A stretch of 64,000 nt of DNA, from contig DATIWX010000042.1 of assembly GCA_035519135.1 (NCBI GenBank), positions 1-64,000 on the forward strand. The letters run 5' to 3'. Of the stretch, positions 34,542 to 43,315 are shown piece after piece; positions within the stretch are counted from its first letter, which is position 1; each line of letters opens with the position of its first letter. The notes under the pieces were generated by a model. The model saw only the letters and a list, made by a program, of their open reading frames with translations. It made no database searches and was not told where the DNA came from. Position numbers and translations under genes: made by a program. The stretch is from VBDM01 sp035519135 (GTDB lineage Bacteria > Pseudomonadota > Gammaproteobacteria > Burkholderiales > SG8-39).

Positions 34542-35384
34542 ATGAAAGCACTGACTGTTTCACTGATCGCGCTGGTATTCGGCGCCGCCGTCGCTGCCGA
34601 TGACGCGCAGGCCGCGAGGCTGGGCGGCGGCCGCAGCCTCGGCGCGCAGCGGCAAATCACGGCGCCGCCGAAGCAGGCGACCGCGCCCGCGCAGCAGCAG
34701 CCCGCGAGCGCTCCGCAGCCCGCGGGGCCCGGCCGCTGGCTTGGACCCATCGCAGGACTCGCCGCCGGTCTCGGCCTGGGCTGGCTGTTCGCGCAGGGCG
34801 GCTTCGGATCCGCGATCGGCGCGCTGCTGATGGCGCTTCTTGCCGGGGCCGTGGTGTTCGCCCTGATGCGATTCTTCTCCAGAGGACGCCCCCAGGCATC
34901 GCCGCTGCAGTACGCCGGCCTGGGCAACGAGACCGTCGCCGCTCCGCCGCCCTCGCAGCTCCCGGGCGACGCGGGTGCCAGGCCCGATTTCCGCAGCCAA
35001 TTCGCCCCGAACATCCCGTCGAGCTTCGACGTCGACGGCTTTCTCAGGGAAGCCCGGCGCAACTTCCTGCGGCTCCAGGAAGCGAACGACCGCGGCGACC
35101 TGATGCGCCTTCGCCAGGTCACCACGCAGGAGATGTTCGACGCGCTCAAGGGCGATGCGCAGGAACGCTCGCCCGGACAGCAGACCGACGTCGTCACGCT
35201 GAATGCGTCCCTGCTCGAGCTCGTCACCGAGAGCGATCTGCACTGGGCGAGCGTGCGCTTTTCGGGCTCGATGCGCGAAGAGGCGAAGTCCGCGGCCGAG
35301 CCCTTCGAGGAGATCTGGAATCTGTGCAAGCCGGTGAACGGCTCCTCGGGCTGGCTGCTCGCGGGAATCCAGCAGACGCACTGA
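34542..35384 (+). CDS. Tim44-like domain membrane protein
   Basis: A 280-residue protein with a signal-like N-terminus ('LIALVFGAAVAADDAQAARLGGGRSLG'), a Gln/Pro/Ala linker, two hydrophobic helices at about residues 65-108, and a C-terminal Tim44-like domain ('FDVDGFLREARRNFLRLQEANDRGDLMRLRQVTTQEMFDAL'). Bacterial relatives are of unknown role, perhaps scaffolds at the membrane. Placement 16 bp after ubiE and before ubiJ may mean a link with the Ubi complex, but that is inference. Strong GGAGGAAGG ribosome site. Confidence 0.82.
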   Translation: MKALTVSLIALVFGAAVAADDAQAARLGGGRSLGAQRQITAPPKQATAPAQQQPASAPQPAGPGRWLGPIAGLAAGLGLGWLFAQGGFGSAIGALLMALLAGAVVFALMRFFSRGRPQASPLQYAGLGNETVAAPPPSQLPGDAGARPDFRSQFAPNIPSSFDVDGFLREARRNFLRLQEANDRGDLMRLRQVTTQEMFDALKGDAQERSPGQQTDVVTLNASLLELVTESDLHWASVRFSGSMREEAKSAAEPFEEIWNLCKPVNGSSGWLLAGIQQTH

Positions 35385-35413
35385 ATCACTGCCGGCCGGT
35401 TGCGACCGCACCC

Positions 35414-35998
35414 ATGCTCGAGCGCGGCGCGGTCGCCGGCCTGAACCACCTGCTCTCGCGGCAGCCGGCGGCGGCTGAGCGCCTGCGGCCCTTCGCGGGG
35501 CAGGGCGTGGAAATCCGCTGCCCTCCGTTCCCGGACCTGCGCCTCACGATCCTGGAAAGCGGCCTGCTCGCACGCGCGCAAGGCGCGACGGCGAGCGCGC
35601 TCTTGGTCAGGCTCAAGCCCGGCGCCCTCCCGCTGCTGCTGGCACGCGACGAGGGCGCGCGGGGGCAGATCGAAATCCAGGGTCCGGCGGATCTCGCGGG
35701 CGCGGTCGACGCTCTGGTCCGCTCCCTGGCCTGGGACATCGAGGAAGACCTGTCGGCGGTATTCGGAGACGTTGTCGCCCGCCGCCTTGCCTCGGGCGCG
35801 AAGGCCGTTGCGGCCTGGCAGCGGGACGCCCTGCTGCGGCTTGCGGAAAATCTCGCCGAATACTGGGTGGAGGAGCAGCCGCTGCTGCTGCGCCCCGGTG
35901 ATGCGGAGAAATTCGCTCATGAGGTCGACGCGCTGGGCGATGAGACGGCGCGTCTGGAGAAGCGCATCGAGCGGCTGGAAAGCGCCGGCAAGCGCTGA
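35414..35998 (+). CDS. ubiJ: Ubiquinone biosynthesis accessory factor UbiJ (SCP2 domain)
   Basis: A 194-residue protein with an SCP2-like sterol-carrier fold in its first 120 residues and a C-terminal coiled coil ('FAHEVDALGDETARLEKRIERLE'). UbiJ binds lipid intermediates and, with UbiK, organises the soluble Ubi complex. Its place between ubiE and ubiB is the classic ubiEJB order, here with one inserted gene. Confidence 0.88.
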   Translation: MLERGAVAGLNHLLSRQPAAAERLRPFAGQGVEIRCPPFPDLRLTILESGLLARAQGATASALLVRLKPGALPLLLARDEGARGQIEIQGPADLAGAVDALVRSLAWDIEEDLSAVFGDVVARRLASGAKAVAAWQRDALLRLAENLAEYWVEEQPLLLRPGDAEKFAHEVDALGDETARLEKRIERLESAGKR

Positions 35999-36003
35999 CT
36001 CCC

Positions 36004-37524
36004 TTGTTCCGCCTCGTCAAAATCCTGTGGATCGCCCTGCGCTTCGGGCTGGACGAATTCGCGCTCGCCCCCGACAGCGCGATGGCGCGCGCGATCCGTG
36101 CGCTGTTCTTCTATCGCTCGCTCTCCCGGCCCCGCGGCGCGAGGCTGCGCTGCGCGCTCGAGGCGCTCGGGCCCATCTTCGTCAAGTTCGGCCAGGTCCT
36201 CTCGACGCGCCGCGACCTGCTGCCCTCCGATCTCGCCGACGAGCTGGCGAAACTCCAGGACCAGGTGCCGCCGTTCGCGGGCGACCTCGCCGTCGCCGAG
36301 GTCGAGCGTGCGTTCGGCAAGCCGATTGCGGAGGTGTTCGAGAAATTCGAAGCGGAACCGGTAGCGAGCGCATCGGTAGCCCAGGTCCATTTCGCGGTGC
36401 TCCCGGGAGGCACCGAGGCGGCGGTCAAGATCCTGAGGCCCGGGATGCTGCCGGTGATCGGCGAGGACCTCGCGCTGCTCAACACGGCGGCAGGCCTGGT
36501 CGAGCGCTTTTCGGCCGATGGGCGGCGCCTGCGGCCGCGCGAAGTCGTGGCCGAGTTCGCGCGTCACCTGTCCGAGGAGCTCGACCTGATGCGGGAGGCG
36601 GCGCACGCGAGCCAGCTGCGCCGGAATTTCCAGGATTCGCCGCTCCTCGCCGTTCCGGAGGTGTACTGGGACTGGTGCACCAGCACCGTCATGACGATGC
36701 AGAGAATGCGCGGCACGCCGGTGAGCCAGGTGGACGAGCTGCGCCGGCAGGGCGTGGACATCCCCAGGCTCGCGCGCACCGGCGTCGAGATCTTCTTCAC
36801 GCAGGTGTTCCGCGACGGTTTCTTCCACGCCGACATGCACCCGGGGAACATCCTGGTCACGGCCGAAGGCCGCTACGTCGCGCTCGATTTCGGCATCATG
36901 GGCACGCTCACCGAGGTCGACAAGCAGTACCTGGCGCAGAACTTCCTCGGCTTCTTCCAGCGGGACTATGCCCGCGTGGCACGCGCGCACCTGGAGGCGG
37001 GCTGGGTGCCGGCCGGCACCCGGGCGGACGAATTCGAGGGCGCGATCCGCGCGGTGTGCGAGCCGTTCTTCGACCGGCCGCTGGGGGAGATTTCTTTCGG
37101 ACGCGCGCTGGTGCGCCTGTTCCAGACCTCGCGCCGCTTCAACGTCGAGATCCAGCCGCAGCTGGTGATGCTGCAGAAGACGCTGCTCAACATCGAAGGG
37201 CTGGGACGGCAGCTCGATCCCGGCCTCGACCTGTGGGCCACCGCCAAGCCGTTCCTCGAGAAATGGATGCGCGAGCAAGTCGGCTTCAAGGGACTGCTGC
37301 GCACCCTGCGCAGGGAGGCACCGCACTGGGCGACGATGCTGCCGCAGCTGCCGCGCCTGCTGCATCGCGCCTTGGCCGACGACCGCGTCGGGCGCATCGA
37401 GCGCGCCCTCGAGGAATTGCTCGTGCTCGAGCGCCGGCGAAACCGGCTGATCGGCCTCGCCGTCGCCGCGCTCGCCGCGACTCTCGCATGCGCCGCGTTC
37501 TTGAGCCTCAGGTACCTTCCATAG
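36004..37524 (+). CDS. ubiB: Atypical protein kinase/ATPase UbiB
   Basis: A 506-residue UbiB/ADCK-family protein. It has the 'LGPIFVKFGQVLSTRRDLLP' KxGQ motif, the Ala-rich loop ('PVASASVAQVHFAVL'), a catalytic 'FFHADMHPGNILV' and a metal-binding 'LDFGIMG', and two C-terminal hydrophobic helices ('LIGLAVAALAATLACAAFLSL'). It helps extract lipid intermediates for ubiquinone synthesis. The start is a TTG at 36004, 5 bp after ubiJ. Slightly shorter than E. coli UbiB. Confidence 0.94.
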   Translation: MFRLVKILWIALRFGLDEFALAPDSAMARAIRALFFYRSLSRPRGARLRCALEALGPIFVKFGQVLSTRRDLLPSDLADELAKLQDQVPPFAGDLAVAEVERAFGKPIAEVFEKFEAEPVASASVAQVHFAVLPGGTEAAVKILRPGMLPVIGEDLALLNTAAGLVERFSADGRRLRPREVVAEFARHLSEELDLMREAAHASQLRRNFQDSPLLAVPEVYWDWCTSTVMTMQRMRGTPVSQVDELRRQGVDIPRLARTGVEIFFTQVFRDGFFHADMHPGNILVTAEGRYVALDFGIMGTLTEVDKQYLAQNFLGFFQRDYARVARAHLEAGWVPAGTRADEFEGAIRAVCEPFFDRPLGEISFGRALVRLFQTSRRFNVEIQPQLVMLQKTLLNIEGLGRQLDPGLDLWATAKPFLEKWMREQVGFKGLLRTLRREAPHWATMLPQLPRLLHRALADDRVGRIERALEELLVLERRRNRLIGLAVAALAATLACAAFLSLRYLP

Positions 37525-37549
37525 GCGCGCCCCGGTTCACTCACCCCTG

Positions 37550-37570
37550 GATCGCCGACCTCAGGCGATC
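37550..37570. terminator. Stem-loop between convergent ubiB and TRAP permease genes
   Basis: GATCGCC (37550-37556) pairs with GGCGATC (37564-37570) around a 7-base loop, at the junction of the two convergent genes and overlapping the permease stop codon. There is no T-run on either strand, so termination would need another factor. Weak evidence. Confidence 0.3.
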
Positions 37571-39470
37571 ATCCTCCGTACAGGTATCCCGGCAACCACA
37601 AGGTCATGCCGGGCCAGAGGTACATGATGACCATGCACAGGATCACGATCAGCATGTACGGCATCATGCCGGCGAAGATCTGGTTCAGCGTCACGTGTTT
37701 CGGCGCGACACCCTTCAGATAGAAGGCCGACATCGCGACAGGAGGCGAAAGGAACGCGGCCTGCAGGTTGACGAACACCAGGGTGGCCCAAAGGATCGGG
37801 TCGATGCTGAAGTGCTTCAGCAGAGGCAGGAAGATGGGCACGAAGATGACGATGATCTCGGTCCATTCCAGGGGCCAGCCCAGGAGAAAGATGATCGCCT
37901 GCGACAGGATCATGAACTGTACCGGCGTCAGGTTGAACGACAGTACCCATCTCTCCACCAGTTGCTGGCCACCGTGCAGCGCGAATACCGCGGAAAAGAG
38001 CGCCGAGCCGACGAACAGCCAGCACACCATGGCGGTCGTTTTTGCCGTTAGGAACATCGATTCCTTAACCTTCTGCCAGTTGAGCGTTCTCGCCTGAATC
38101 GCAAGCAAGAACGCACCGGCGGCCCCGATGCCGGCGGACTCCGTCGCCGTGGTGATGCCGAGCAGGATCACTGCGAGAACGACGATCGTGAGGATGCCGA
38201 GCGGCATCACGGAGGAAACCAGCATCTTCAAAAGCTCGAACTGTTCGGCTTCCAGCTTCCAGTAGTACCAGGCGAGGAGCAGGACGGTAGCGGCCACGAC
38301 GCCCCAGAACCAGAAATAGAACCCCGGCGCAGGACCCTCTGCCGCCGCGGCCGAACCCCCGCCGGCAGCGGTGTCTCCCATGCGTAATGGACCCTGCGAT
38401 TCGTCGGCGGGCGCATCCGGCTCTGCGATACTTTCTCCGCTCCCCAATTCCTGAAGCTGCCCGTCGCCTGCGGTCTCGGGCTCCTGCGGCTTGGCGCTCT
38501 CAGCCCGCTGGGCAGCGCCCGGCGACCCGTTGATCTCTGCGGAGCCGCCCCCGGAGGCCCATAGCGCCTCCGCCGGCTGATGGATCACGACGTACCACCA
38601 CACGCCCCAGGAAGTCACCGCGGCGAGCAGAAGGGGAAAAATCGCGGTCAGGAAATGCTTCCACAGCACGCCATAGGCCAGCCGGCGGCCGCCGTCTTCT
38701 ATGGCGAGCCCCTTGCCGGGCGACACGAGCGCTGCAAGTAATCCGAGGAGCATGTTGCGCGAATAGGCCTGCTGGAATTTCTGCACCCAGCCGGAGACCG
38801 GTATCTTGGTTTCGGCTTCGGAGAGCCGCGGGGCAATTTTCGGGTTAACAAGCACCCAGCCGAGGATGTAGACGAGATAGAGGAATGCGAGGAAAAACCC
38901 CGGAAACATCGCCGAGGCGTAGAGCTTGACCACCGACTGCCCGGCCACCGCCGCGTACACGATGATCATGACCGACGGCGGGATGAGGATGCCGAGCGTG
39001 CCGCCGGCCGTGATTACGCCGGAGGCGAGGCGCACGTCGTACCCGGCCTTGAGCATCGGCCTCATCGCGATCACCCCCATGAGGACGACGACCGCCCCGA
39101 CTAGGCCGCTCGCTATACCCCAAAACGTGCACACCACGAGCGTCGCCACCGCGAGCGACGCCGGCAGCCGCTTGAACGCGAGCTGGATGCTATAGAACAT
39201 CTTGTCCACCAACGCTCCGCGCTCCATCACGTAGCCCATCAGGACAAAGAGCGGGATCGATAGCAGCGTGTCGTTGAGCATCGCCCCGTAGGTGCGCTCG
39301 ACCATCAGGTCGAAAATCCTGTTCTGCGTGATCGGTTGCGACGGATCCCAGAACGCAATGAAGCCGAAGAACATCCCCAAGCCCATCAGCGTGAAAGCCG
39401 TGGGAAAGCCCATCATGATCACCACCACGATGAGCGCGAGCATGGTGAGCCCCAACACCGGATCGCTCAT
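37569..39470 (-). CDS. TRAP transporter large permease (DctM type) with long central insert
   Basis: A 633-residue polytopic DctM protein. The N-terminal half has 'GFPTAFTLMGLGMFFGF', 'IPLFVLMGYVMERGALVDKMF' and 'GGTLGILIPPSVMIIVYAAVAGQSVVKLY'; the C-terminal half resumes with 'ILLGITTATESAGIGAAGAFLLA' and ends 'MIMYLWPGMTLWLPG'. Between them, around residues 297-378, lies a low-complexity linker rich in Gly, Pro, Glu and Ala, between extra hydrophobic segments, longer than the usual DctM of about 430 residues. Overlaps the DctQ gene by 4 bp. Substrate unknown; organic acids are common. Confidence 0.88.
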   Translation of the reverse strand: MSDPVLGLTMLALIVVVIMMGFPTAFTLMGLGMFFGFIAFWDPSQPITQNRIFDLMVERTYGAMLNDTLLSIPLFVLMGYVMERGALVDKMFYSIQLAFKRLPASLAVATLVVCTFWGIASGLVGAVVVLMGVIAMRPMLKAGYDVRLASGVITAGGTLGILIPPSVMIIVYAAVAGQSVVKLYASAMFPGFFLAFLYLVYILGWVLVNPKIAPRLSEAETKIPVSGWVQKFQQAYSRNMLLGLLAALVSPGKGLAIEDGGRRLAYGVLWKHFLTAIFPLLLAAVTSWGVWWYVVIHQPAEALWASGGGSAEINGSPGAAQRAESAKPQEPETAGDGQLQELGSGESIAEPDAPADESQGPLRMGDTAAGGGSAAAAEGPAPGFYFWFWGVVAATVLLLAWYYWKLEAEQFELLKMLVSSVMPLGILTIVVLAVILLGITTATESAGIGAAGAFLLAIQARTLNWQKVKESMFLTAKTTAMVCWLFVGSALFSAVFALHGGQQLVERWVLSFNLTPVQFMILSQAIIFLLGWPLEWTEIIVIFVPIFLPLLKHFSIDPILWATLVFVNLQAAFLSPPVAMSAFYLKGVAPKHVTLNQIFAGMMPYMLIVILCMVIMYLWPGMTLWLPGYLYGG

Positions 39471-40129
39471 CGCTCGGCCCCCCTTCCACCAGCGCGCTGA
39501 TGCGCAGCCTCGTCGATCTCGTGGACCCTTTCGACTACGAACCTGCGAGACTCTTCGTCCACGTAGGTGCTGCCGGCCAGCTGCTCCTCCACCACGTCGA
39601 TTTCCTCCGCGTCCTTCAGGCGCTCGGGCCAGTCGCCGGTTTTCAGGCAGAGAACGCAGCGGATGATCTCGGCGACGCCCTGGAGCATGACCAGCCCCCC
39701 GGCGATCGGGATGAGCGTCTTGAAGTGATAGACGGGCGGCCCCTCGGCGGTGCCGCTGGAGTGCTCGCGGATCCTCCACGAGATCTCGGCGAAATCCCAG
39801 CCCGCGTAGATCATGGCCGAAATGCCCGGGATGAAGAAGACGATGTAGAGCGCGAGATCGAGCGCCGCCTGAGTGCGCGGTTTCATCGAGCCGTAGAGGA
39901 AGTCGCCGCGGACGTGCCCGTCCTGCGCGAGCGTGTAGGCACCGCACATGATGAACAGGGCGCCGTAGGTCATGGTCGTGGCATCGAACATCCACGCGCT
40001 GGGATAGTTAAACAGATAGCGCTTCACCACCTCGACGCACACGATCACCATCAGCACCCCGCCGAGCCACGCAAATGCCTTGCCGACAAACGTGCTGATG
40101 GCGTCCAGGCGTAGGATGAAGCGCTGCAT
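39467..40129 (-). CDS. TRAP transporter small permease (DctQ type)
   Basis: A 220-residue protein with four membrane helices; 'AWLGGVLMVIVCVEVVKRYLF', 'WMFDATTMTYGALFIMCGAYTLAQDGHVRGDFLYG' and 'DLALYIVFFIPGISAMIYAGW' are DctQ family marks. It ends with a hydrophilic tail of some 50 residues. It is coupled to the large permease by an ATGA overlap. No DctP-type binding protein is adjacent. Confidence 0.88.
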   Translation of the reverse strand: MQRFILRLDAISTFVGKAFAWLGGVLMVIVCVEVVKRYLFNYPSAWMFDATTMTYGALFIMCGAYTLAQDGHVRGDFLYGSMKPRTQAALDLALYIVFFIPGISAMIYAGWDFAEISWRIREHSSGTAEGPPVYHFKTLIPIAGGLVMLQGVAEIIRCVLCLKTGDWPERLKDAEEIDVVEEQLAGSTYVDEESRRFVVERVHEIDEAAHQRAGGRGAER

Positions 40130-40234
40130 GAAACGGAGTTAAGCGCCCCTGCTCGATGGCGCGCAACTGGGGGAAACCCTAGTTCACGCCCGGGAGCATG
40201 AAGGGAGTGGGCCCGCACGGGCGGTCGAGCCCGA

Positions 40235-40852
40235 TCAGGCGTTGCGGCGAGTCAGGCGATCTTGAACGACGAGATTGATGAGTTCCGCGGTGGTTTTCGC
40301 CTGGAGTTTTGCCATGATTCTCCTGCGATGGAACTCGACGGTCTTGACGGCAATACCCAGTTCCTCGGCGATGACCTTGTTCAGCTTGCCGTCGACCACG
40401 CGTCCCAGCACTTCAAGCTCGCGCGCGCTTACCGAGGACATCCGGGCGCTGAGGTCTTTCTGTTGCTCGGCCATCCTCAGTACCTCGGCGTCGATTTCCA
40501 GCGCGCGGCGCACCAGGCCGAGCAGGGTTTCATCACCGAAGGGCTTCTCGATGAAATCGAGTGCACCGCGGCGCACCGCCGCAACCGCCATCGCCACGTC
40601 ACCATGGGCGGTAATGAAGATCAGCGGCACGCGCGTTCCGCGCTTGTGGAGTTCTTCCTGGAGTTGCGGCCCGCTCATTCCGGGCATTCTCACGTCGAGC
40701 AGCAGGCACGCCGGCCGTTCAGGCAGGAACCGGGCAAGAAAATCGGCGGCGTCCGCATAAGTCTCCACGGCCAGGCCGTCGGACTCCAGCAGCGAGCGCA
40801 GCGAATCGCGAAATCCCGGGTCGTCGTCGACCACGTGCACGATCGGAGTCAT
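40235..40852 (-). CDS. FixJ/NarL-type response regulator
   Basis: A 205-residue regulator: a receiver domain with acidic pocket D9-D10-D11, phosphoacceptor D53 in 'LLDVRMPGMSG', Thr in 'FITAHGD' and Lys in 'IEKPF'; then a LuxR-type helix-turn-helix ('SARELEVLGRVVDGKLNKVIAEELGIAVKTVEFHRRRIMAKLQ'). It overlaps its partner kinase gene by 4 bp and lies 105 bp before dctQ, so it probably controls the TRAP genes. The kinase is the upstream gene. Confidence 0.9.
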   Translation of the reverse strand: MTPIVHVVDDDPGFRDSLRSLLESDGLAVETYADAADFLARFLPERPACLLLDVRMPGMSGPQLQEELHKRGTRVPLIFITAHGDVAMAVAAVRRGALDFIEKPFGDETLLGLVRRALEIDAEVLRMAEQQKDLSARMSSVSARELEVLGRVVDGKLNKVIAEELGIAVKTVEFHRRRIMAKLQAKTTAELINLVVQDRLTRRNA

Positions 40853-42018
40853 GTCCGCGCCTGCGCCACGGGCAAGGTGAAATGGAAAGTGCTGCCGCTG
40901 TCCGGATTGGCGCTCGCCCAAAGTGATCCGTCGTGGAACTCGACGATCGAGCGGCAGATGCTCAGCCCCAATCCCATGCCTTCGCGCTTGGTGGTAAAGA
41001 AGGGCTGGAACAGGTTCTTTGCGAAATCGCCGGGAATGCCGTGCCCATGATCGCGTACCGCGATTCGCACGAAGCGAGGGTCGTCCGCAGCGGTAAGGAC
41101 GCGGAGCTCCCGATTTCCGGCCGGCGTGTCGTCCATCGCCTCGATTCCGTTCCTGACCAGGTTCATGATGACCTGCTCCACCATAACCCGATCGGCATCG
41201 ACCTTTGGCAAGTCGGTCGCCGGCTCGAACACGAGACGGACGTTGCGCTTGGCCGCCTCGGCGCGCATGAGTGAAAGCGTGTCCTCCACCATGGCATTGG
41301 CGTCGATCAGGTTGCGGCTCGGTTCGCGTTTGCGCACGAACTCGCGAACCCGCTGGATGATCGCTCCGGCGCGAGTCGCCTCCTCGCTCGCCTGTTCCAT
41401 GATCTCCTCGAGGACTTGAGGGTCCCAAGTGCCCGACCTCAAGCGACGCAGGCAGCTTCTTGTGTAGTTGACCACCGCGGACAGCGGCTGGTTGATCTGA
41501 TGCGCGAGCATCGAAGCCATTTCGCCGACCGCGACCAGCTTGGCGGTCTCTTCCAGCCGCTCGCGCTGCCGCTGCAACCGCTCGTCCGAACGCGCCAACG
41601 CCAGCTTCAACCTGCCCAGCATGGCGCCGAAGATGACGAAAATCGCAAGCTTGATCAGGGCTTCCCAATAACGGTAGAACGGGTGCGAATATTCATGTCC
41701 GGCGAGAAGGTCGGTAAGGAACCAGGCCACCGTCGAGATGATCGATATGCATGCGCCCGCGCGCAGACCCACGATCCAGGTCGTCAGGAATATCGGGAGG
41801 AGATAGAGAATCGAAAGCGTGAATTCGTAGCCCGTGGCCAAGTCCACCAGGCCGATGAAGAGGACCAGGGCAAGACTCGCCATGATCGTACCCACTGACG
41901 ACACGGCGAGATAGCGAATTGCCCAGTTGGCAGCCGCGCTGCGTACTTCTGGTAGGAAAAGGTCAGCCTCAAGACCCGAGGCCTTGCCGCCGTTCAATCT
42001 CTTTGAAGTGTCCGACAC
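40849..42018 (-). CDS. Membrane sensor histidine kinase
   Basis: A 389-residue kinase with about four N-terminal membrane helices (residues 30-140), a short coiled coil, a HisKA domain with H173 in 'GEMASMLAHQINQPLSAVVNYTRS', and an HATPase domain with N box 'NLVRNGIEAM', G1 'DHGHGIPGD' and G2 'GMGLGLSICRSIVEFHDG'. The AHQINQPL box resembles DctB/FixL-type kinases. There is no PAS or periplasmic ligand domain of size, so sensing probably uses the membrane part. GTG start at 42018. Confidence 0.88.
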   Translation of the reverse strand: MSDTSKRLNGGKASGLEADLFLPEVRSAAANWAIRYLAVSSVGTIMASLALVLFIGLVDLATGYEFTLSILYLLPIFLTTWIVGLRAGACISIISTVAWFLTDLLAGHEYSHPFYRYWEALIKLAIFVIFGAMLGRLKLALARSDERLQRQRERLEETAKLVAVGEMASMLAHQINQPLSAVVNYTRSCLRRLRSGTWDPQVLEEIMEQASEEATRAGAIIQRVREFVRKREPSRNLIDANAMVEDTLSLMRAEAAKRNVRLVFEPATDLPKVDADRVMVEQVIMNLVRNGIEAMDDTPAGNRELRVLTAADDPRFVRIAVRDHGHGIPGDFAKNLFQPFFTTKREGMGLGLSICRSIVEFHDGSLWASANPDSGSTFHFTLPVAQART

Positions 42019-42028
42019 GTGACTTTCA

Positions 42029-42059
42029 GAATAGTATTTCTTGGCCCAGCCGAATAGTA
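42029..42059. repeat. Paired 8-bp direct repeat before the kinase gene
   Basis: GAATAGTA occurs at 42029-42036 and again at 42052-42059, 23 bp apart, just upstream of the GTG at 42018 (minus strand). A short palindrome GTGTC-C-GACAC (42008-42018) overlaps the start codon. Together these could be binding sites for the regulator or promoter parts. Eight-base repeats can arise by chance. Confidence 0.35.
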
Positions 42060-42182
42060 ATCCAGCTTCCAGACCGGTCGGGACCCGTCAAAGGCAGCCC
42101 TTGCAGCAGCGTGCGCCTGGTTGATTCTTTCACATCTGCCGAAACGCGTAATTGCGTCGACGGGATGCCCGCGCGCGCTTGC

Positions 42183-42188
42183 TATAAT
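42183..42188 (+). promoter_or_regulatory. TATAAT box before the polyamine-type ABC operon
   Basis: A perfect TATAAT preceded by GCTTGC lies 36 bp upstream of the ATG at 42224. No convincing -35 hexamer is found at 16-18 bp. It is the only AT-rich -10-like site close to the operon start. Confidence 0.4.
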
Positions 42189-42223
42189 CGCGCGCAATCC
42201 CTCGCGCTGCATCCGATTAGCTC

Positions 42224-43309
42224 ATGGCGCTTCTCGAAATCCGCAACGTCACGCGCCGCTTCGGGCCGCTCACCGCCGTCGATGACGTCAGCGTTGCCAT
42301 CGAGGCCGGAGAGTTCTTCACGCTTCTCGGACCCTCGGGCTGTGGCAAGACGACGCTGCTGAGGATGATCGCCGGCTTCGACCTGCCCGACGCGGGCGCG
42401 ATTCTTCTCGACGGCCGCGACCTGGCCGGAACTCCGCCCGAGAAGCGCCCCATCCACACCGTATTCCAGAGCTACGCCCTGTTCCCGCACATGACCGTCT
42501 CGCAGAACATTGCATTCCCGCTGAAGATGGCCGGCAAGTCCGCCGGCGAGATCTCCACCAAGGTAAAGGGCGCGCTCGAGCAGGTGCACCTGGAGGAAAA
42601 AGGCGCGCAGTACCCGCACGAGCTCTCGGGCGGCCAGAAGCAGCGCGTGGCGCTGGCAAGAGGCCTCGTCAACCAGCCACGCGTCCTCCTGCTCGACGAG
42701 CCGCTCGGCGCACTCGACGCCAAGCTGCGCGAGGAGATGCAGTTCGAGCTGATCGAATTGCAGCGTGACATCGGCGTCACCTTCGTGTTCGTCACGCACG
42801 CGCAGCCCGAAGCGCTTGCGCTCTCGCACCGCATCGCGGTGATGGATCGCGGACGGGTCGTGCAACTCGACGAGCCTTCGAAAATCTACGGCCTGCCTGT
42901 GAACCGCTTCGTCGCCGATTTCATCGGCAAATGCAATATCCTCGACGCGGCCGTCGTCGAGGCCTCGCCCGGCGGCCTGAAGCTCGAGGTGAAGGGGCTG
43001 GGCGAGATCGCCGCGCCCGCGCGGGAAGGCGTGCGCCCGGGCGAGCGCGGCGTGCTGGCGCTCCGGCCGGAGCAGGTGCGCATCGGCCCGCCCGATTCGC
43101 AGCACGACCTGAAGAACCATTTCACCGGCCGGGTGCACGACCTTCTGTATGTCGGCGATATCACCACCTACGTGGTGGAACTGCCGAACGGTACCCGCAT
43201 CGAGGCGCTGCTCCCCAACTCCGCCCCCGGCCGCGCCACTTTCTTCGAGAAAGGCGACACGGTGAGAGTGGCGTGGCGCCACGATGCCGGGAATTTCCTG
43301 CGTGATTGA
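42224..43309 (+). CDS. Spermidine/putrescine ABC transporter ATP-binding protein (PotA/PotG type)
   Basis: A 361-residue importer ATPase with Walker A 'GPSGCGKTTLLRM', Q-loop 'VFQSYALFPHMTV', signature 'LSGGQKQRVALARGL', Walker B 'VLLLDEPLGALDAKL', H-loop 'FVTHAQPEA', and a C-terminal TOBE-type domain ('VLALRPEQVRIGPPD'). This is the MalK-like PotA/PotG pattern. It leads a complete four-gene importer with gaps below 10 bp. Polyamine use is inferred from the binding protein downstream. Confidence 0.92.
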   Translation: MALLEIRNVTRRFGPLTAVDDVSVAIEAGEFFTLLGPSGCGKTTLLRMIAGFDLPDAGAILLDGRDLAGTPPEKRPIHTVFQSYALFPHMTVSQNIAFPLKMAGKSAGEISTKVKGALEQVHLEEKGAQYPHELSGGQKQRVALARGLVNQPRVLLLDEPLGALDAKLREEMQFELIELQRDIGVTFVFVTHAQPEALALSHRIAVMDRGRVVQLDEPSKIYGLPVNRFVADFIGKCNILDAAVVEASPGGLKLEVKGLGEIAAPAREGVRPGERGVLALRPEQVRIGPPDSQHDLKNHFTGRVHDLLYVGDITTYVVELPNGTRIEALLPNSAPGRATFFEKGDTVRVAWRHDAGNFLRD

Positions 43310-43315
43310 GCCCTC

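Noticed and set aside
39471..39995. Upstream extension of the DctM frame to 808 codons
   Set aside because: The extension overlaps dctQ in another frame and encodes Arg-rich sequence; the ATG at 39470 with ATGA overlap is the natural start.
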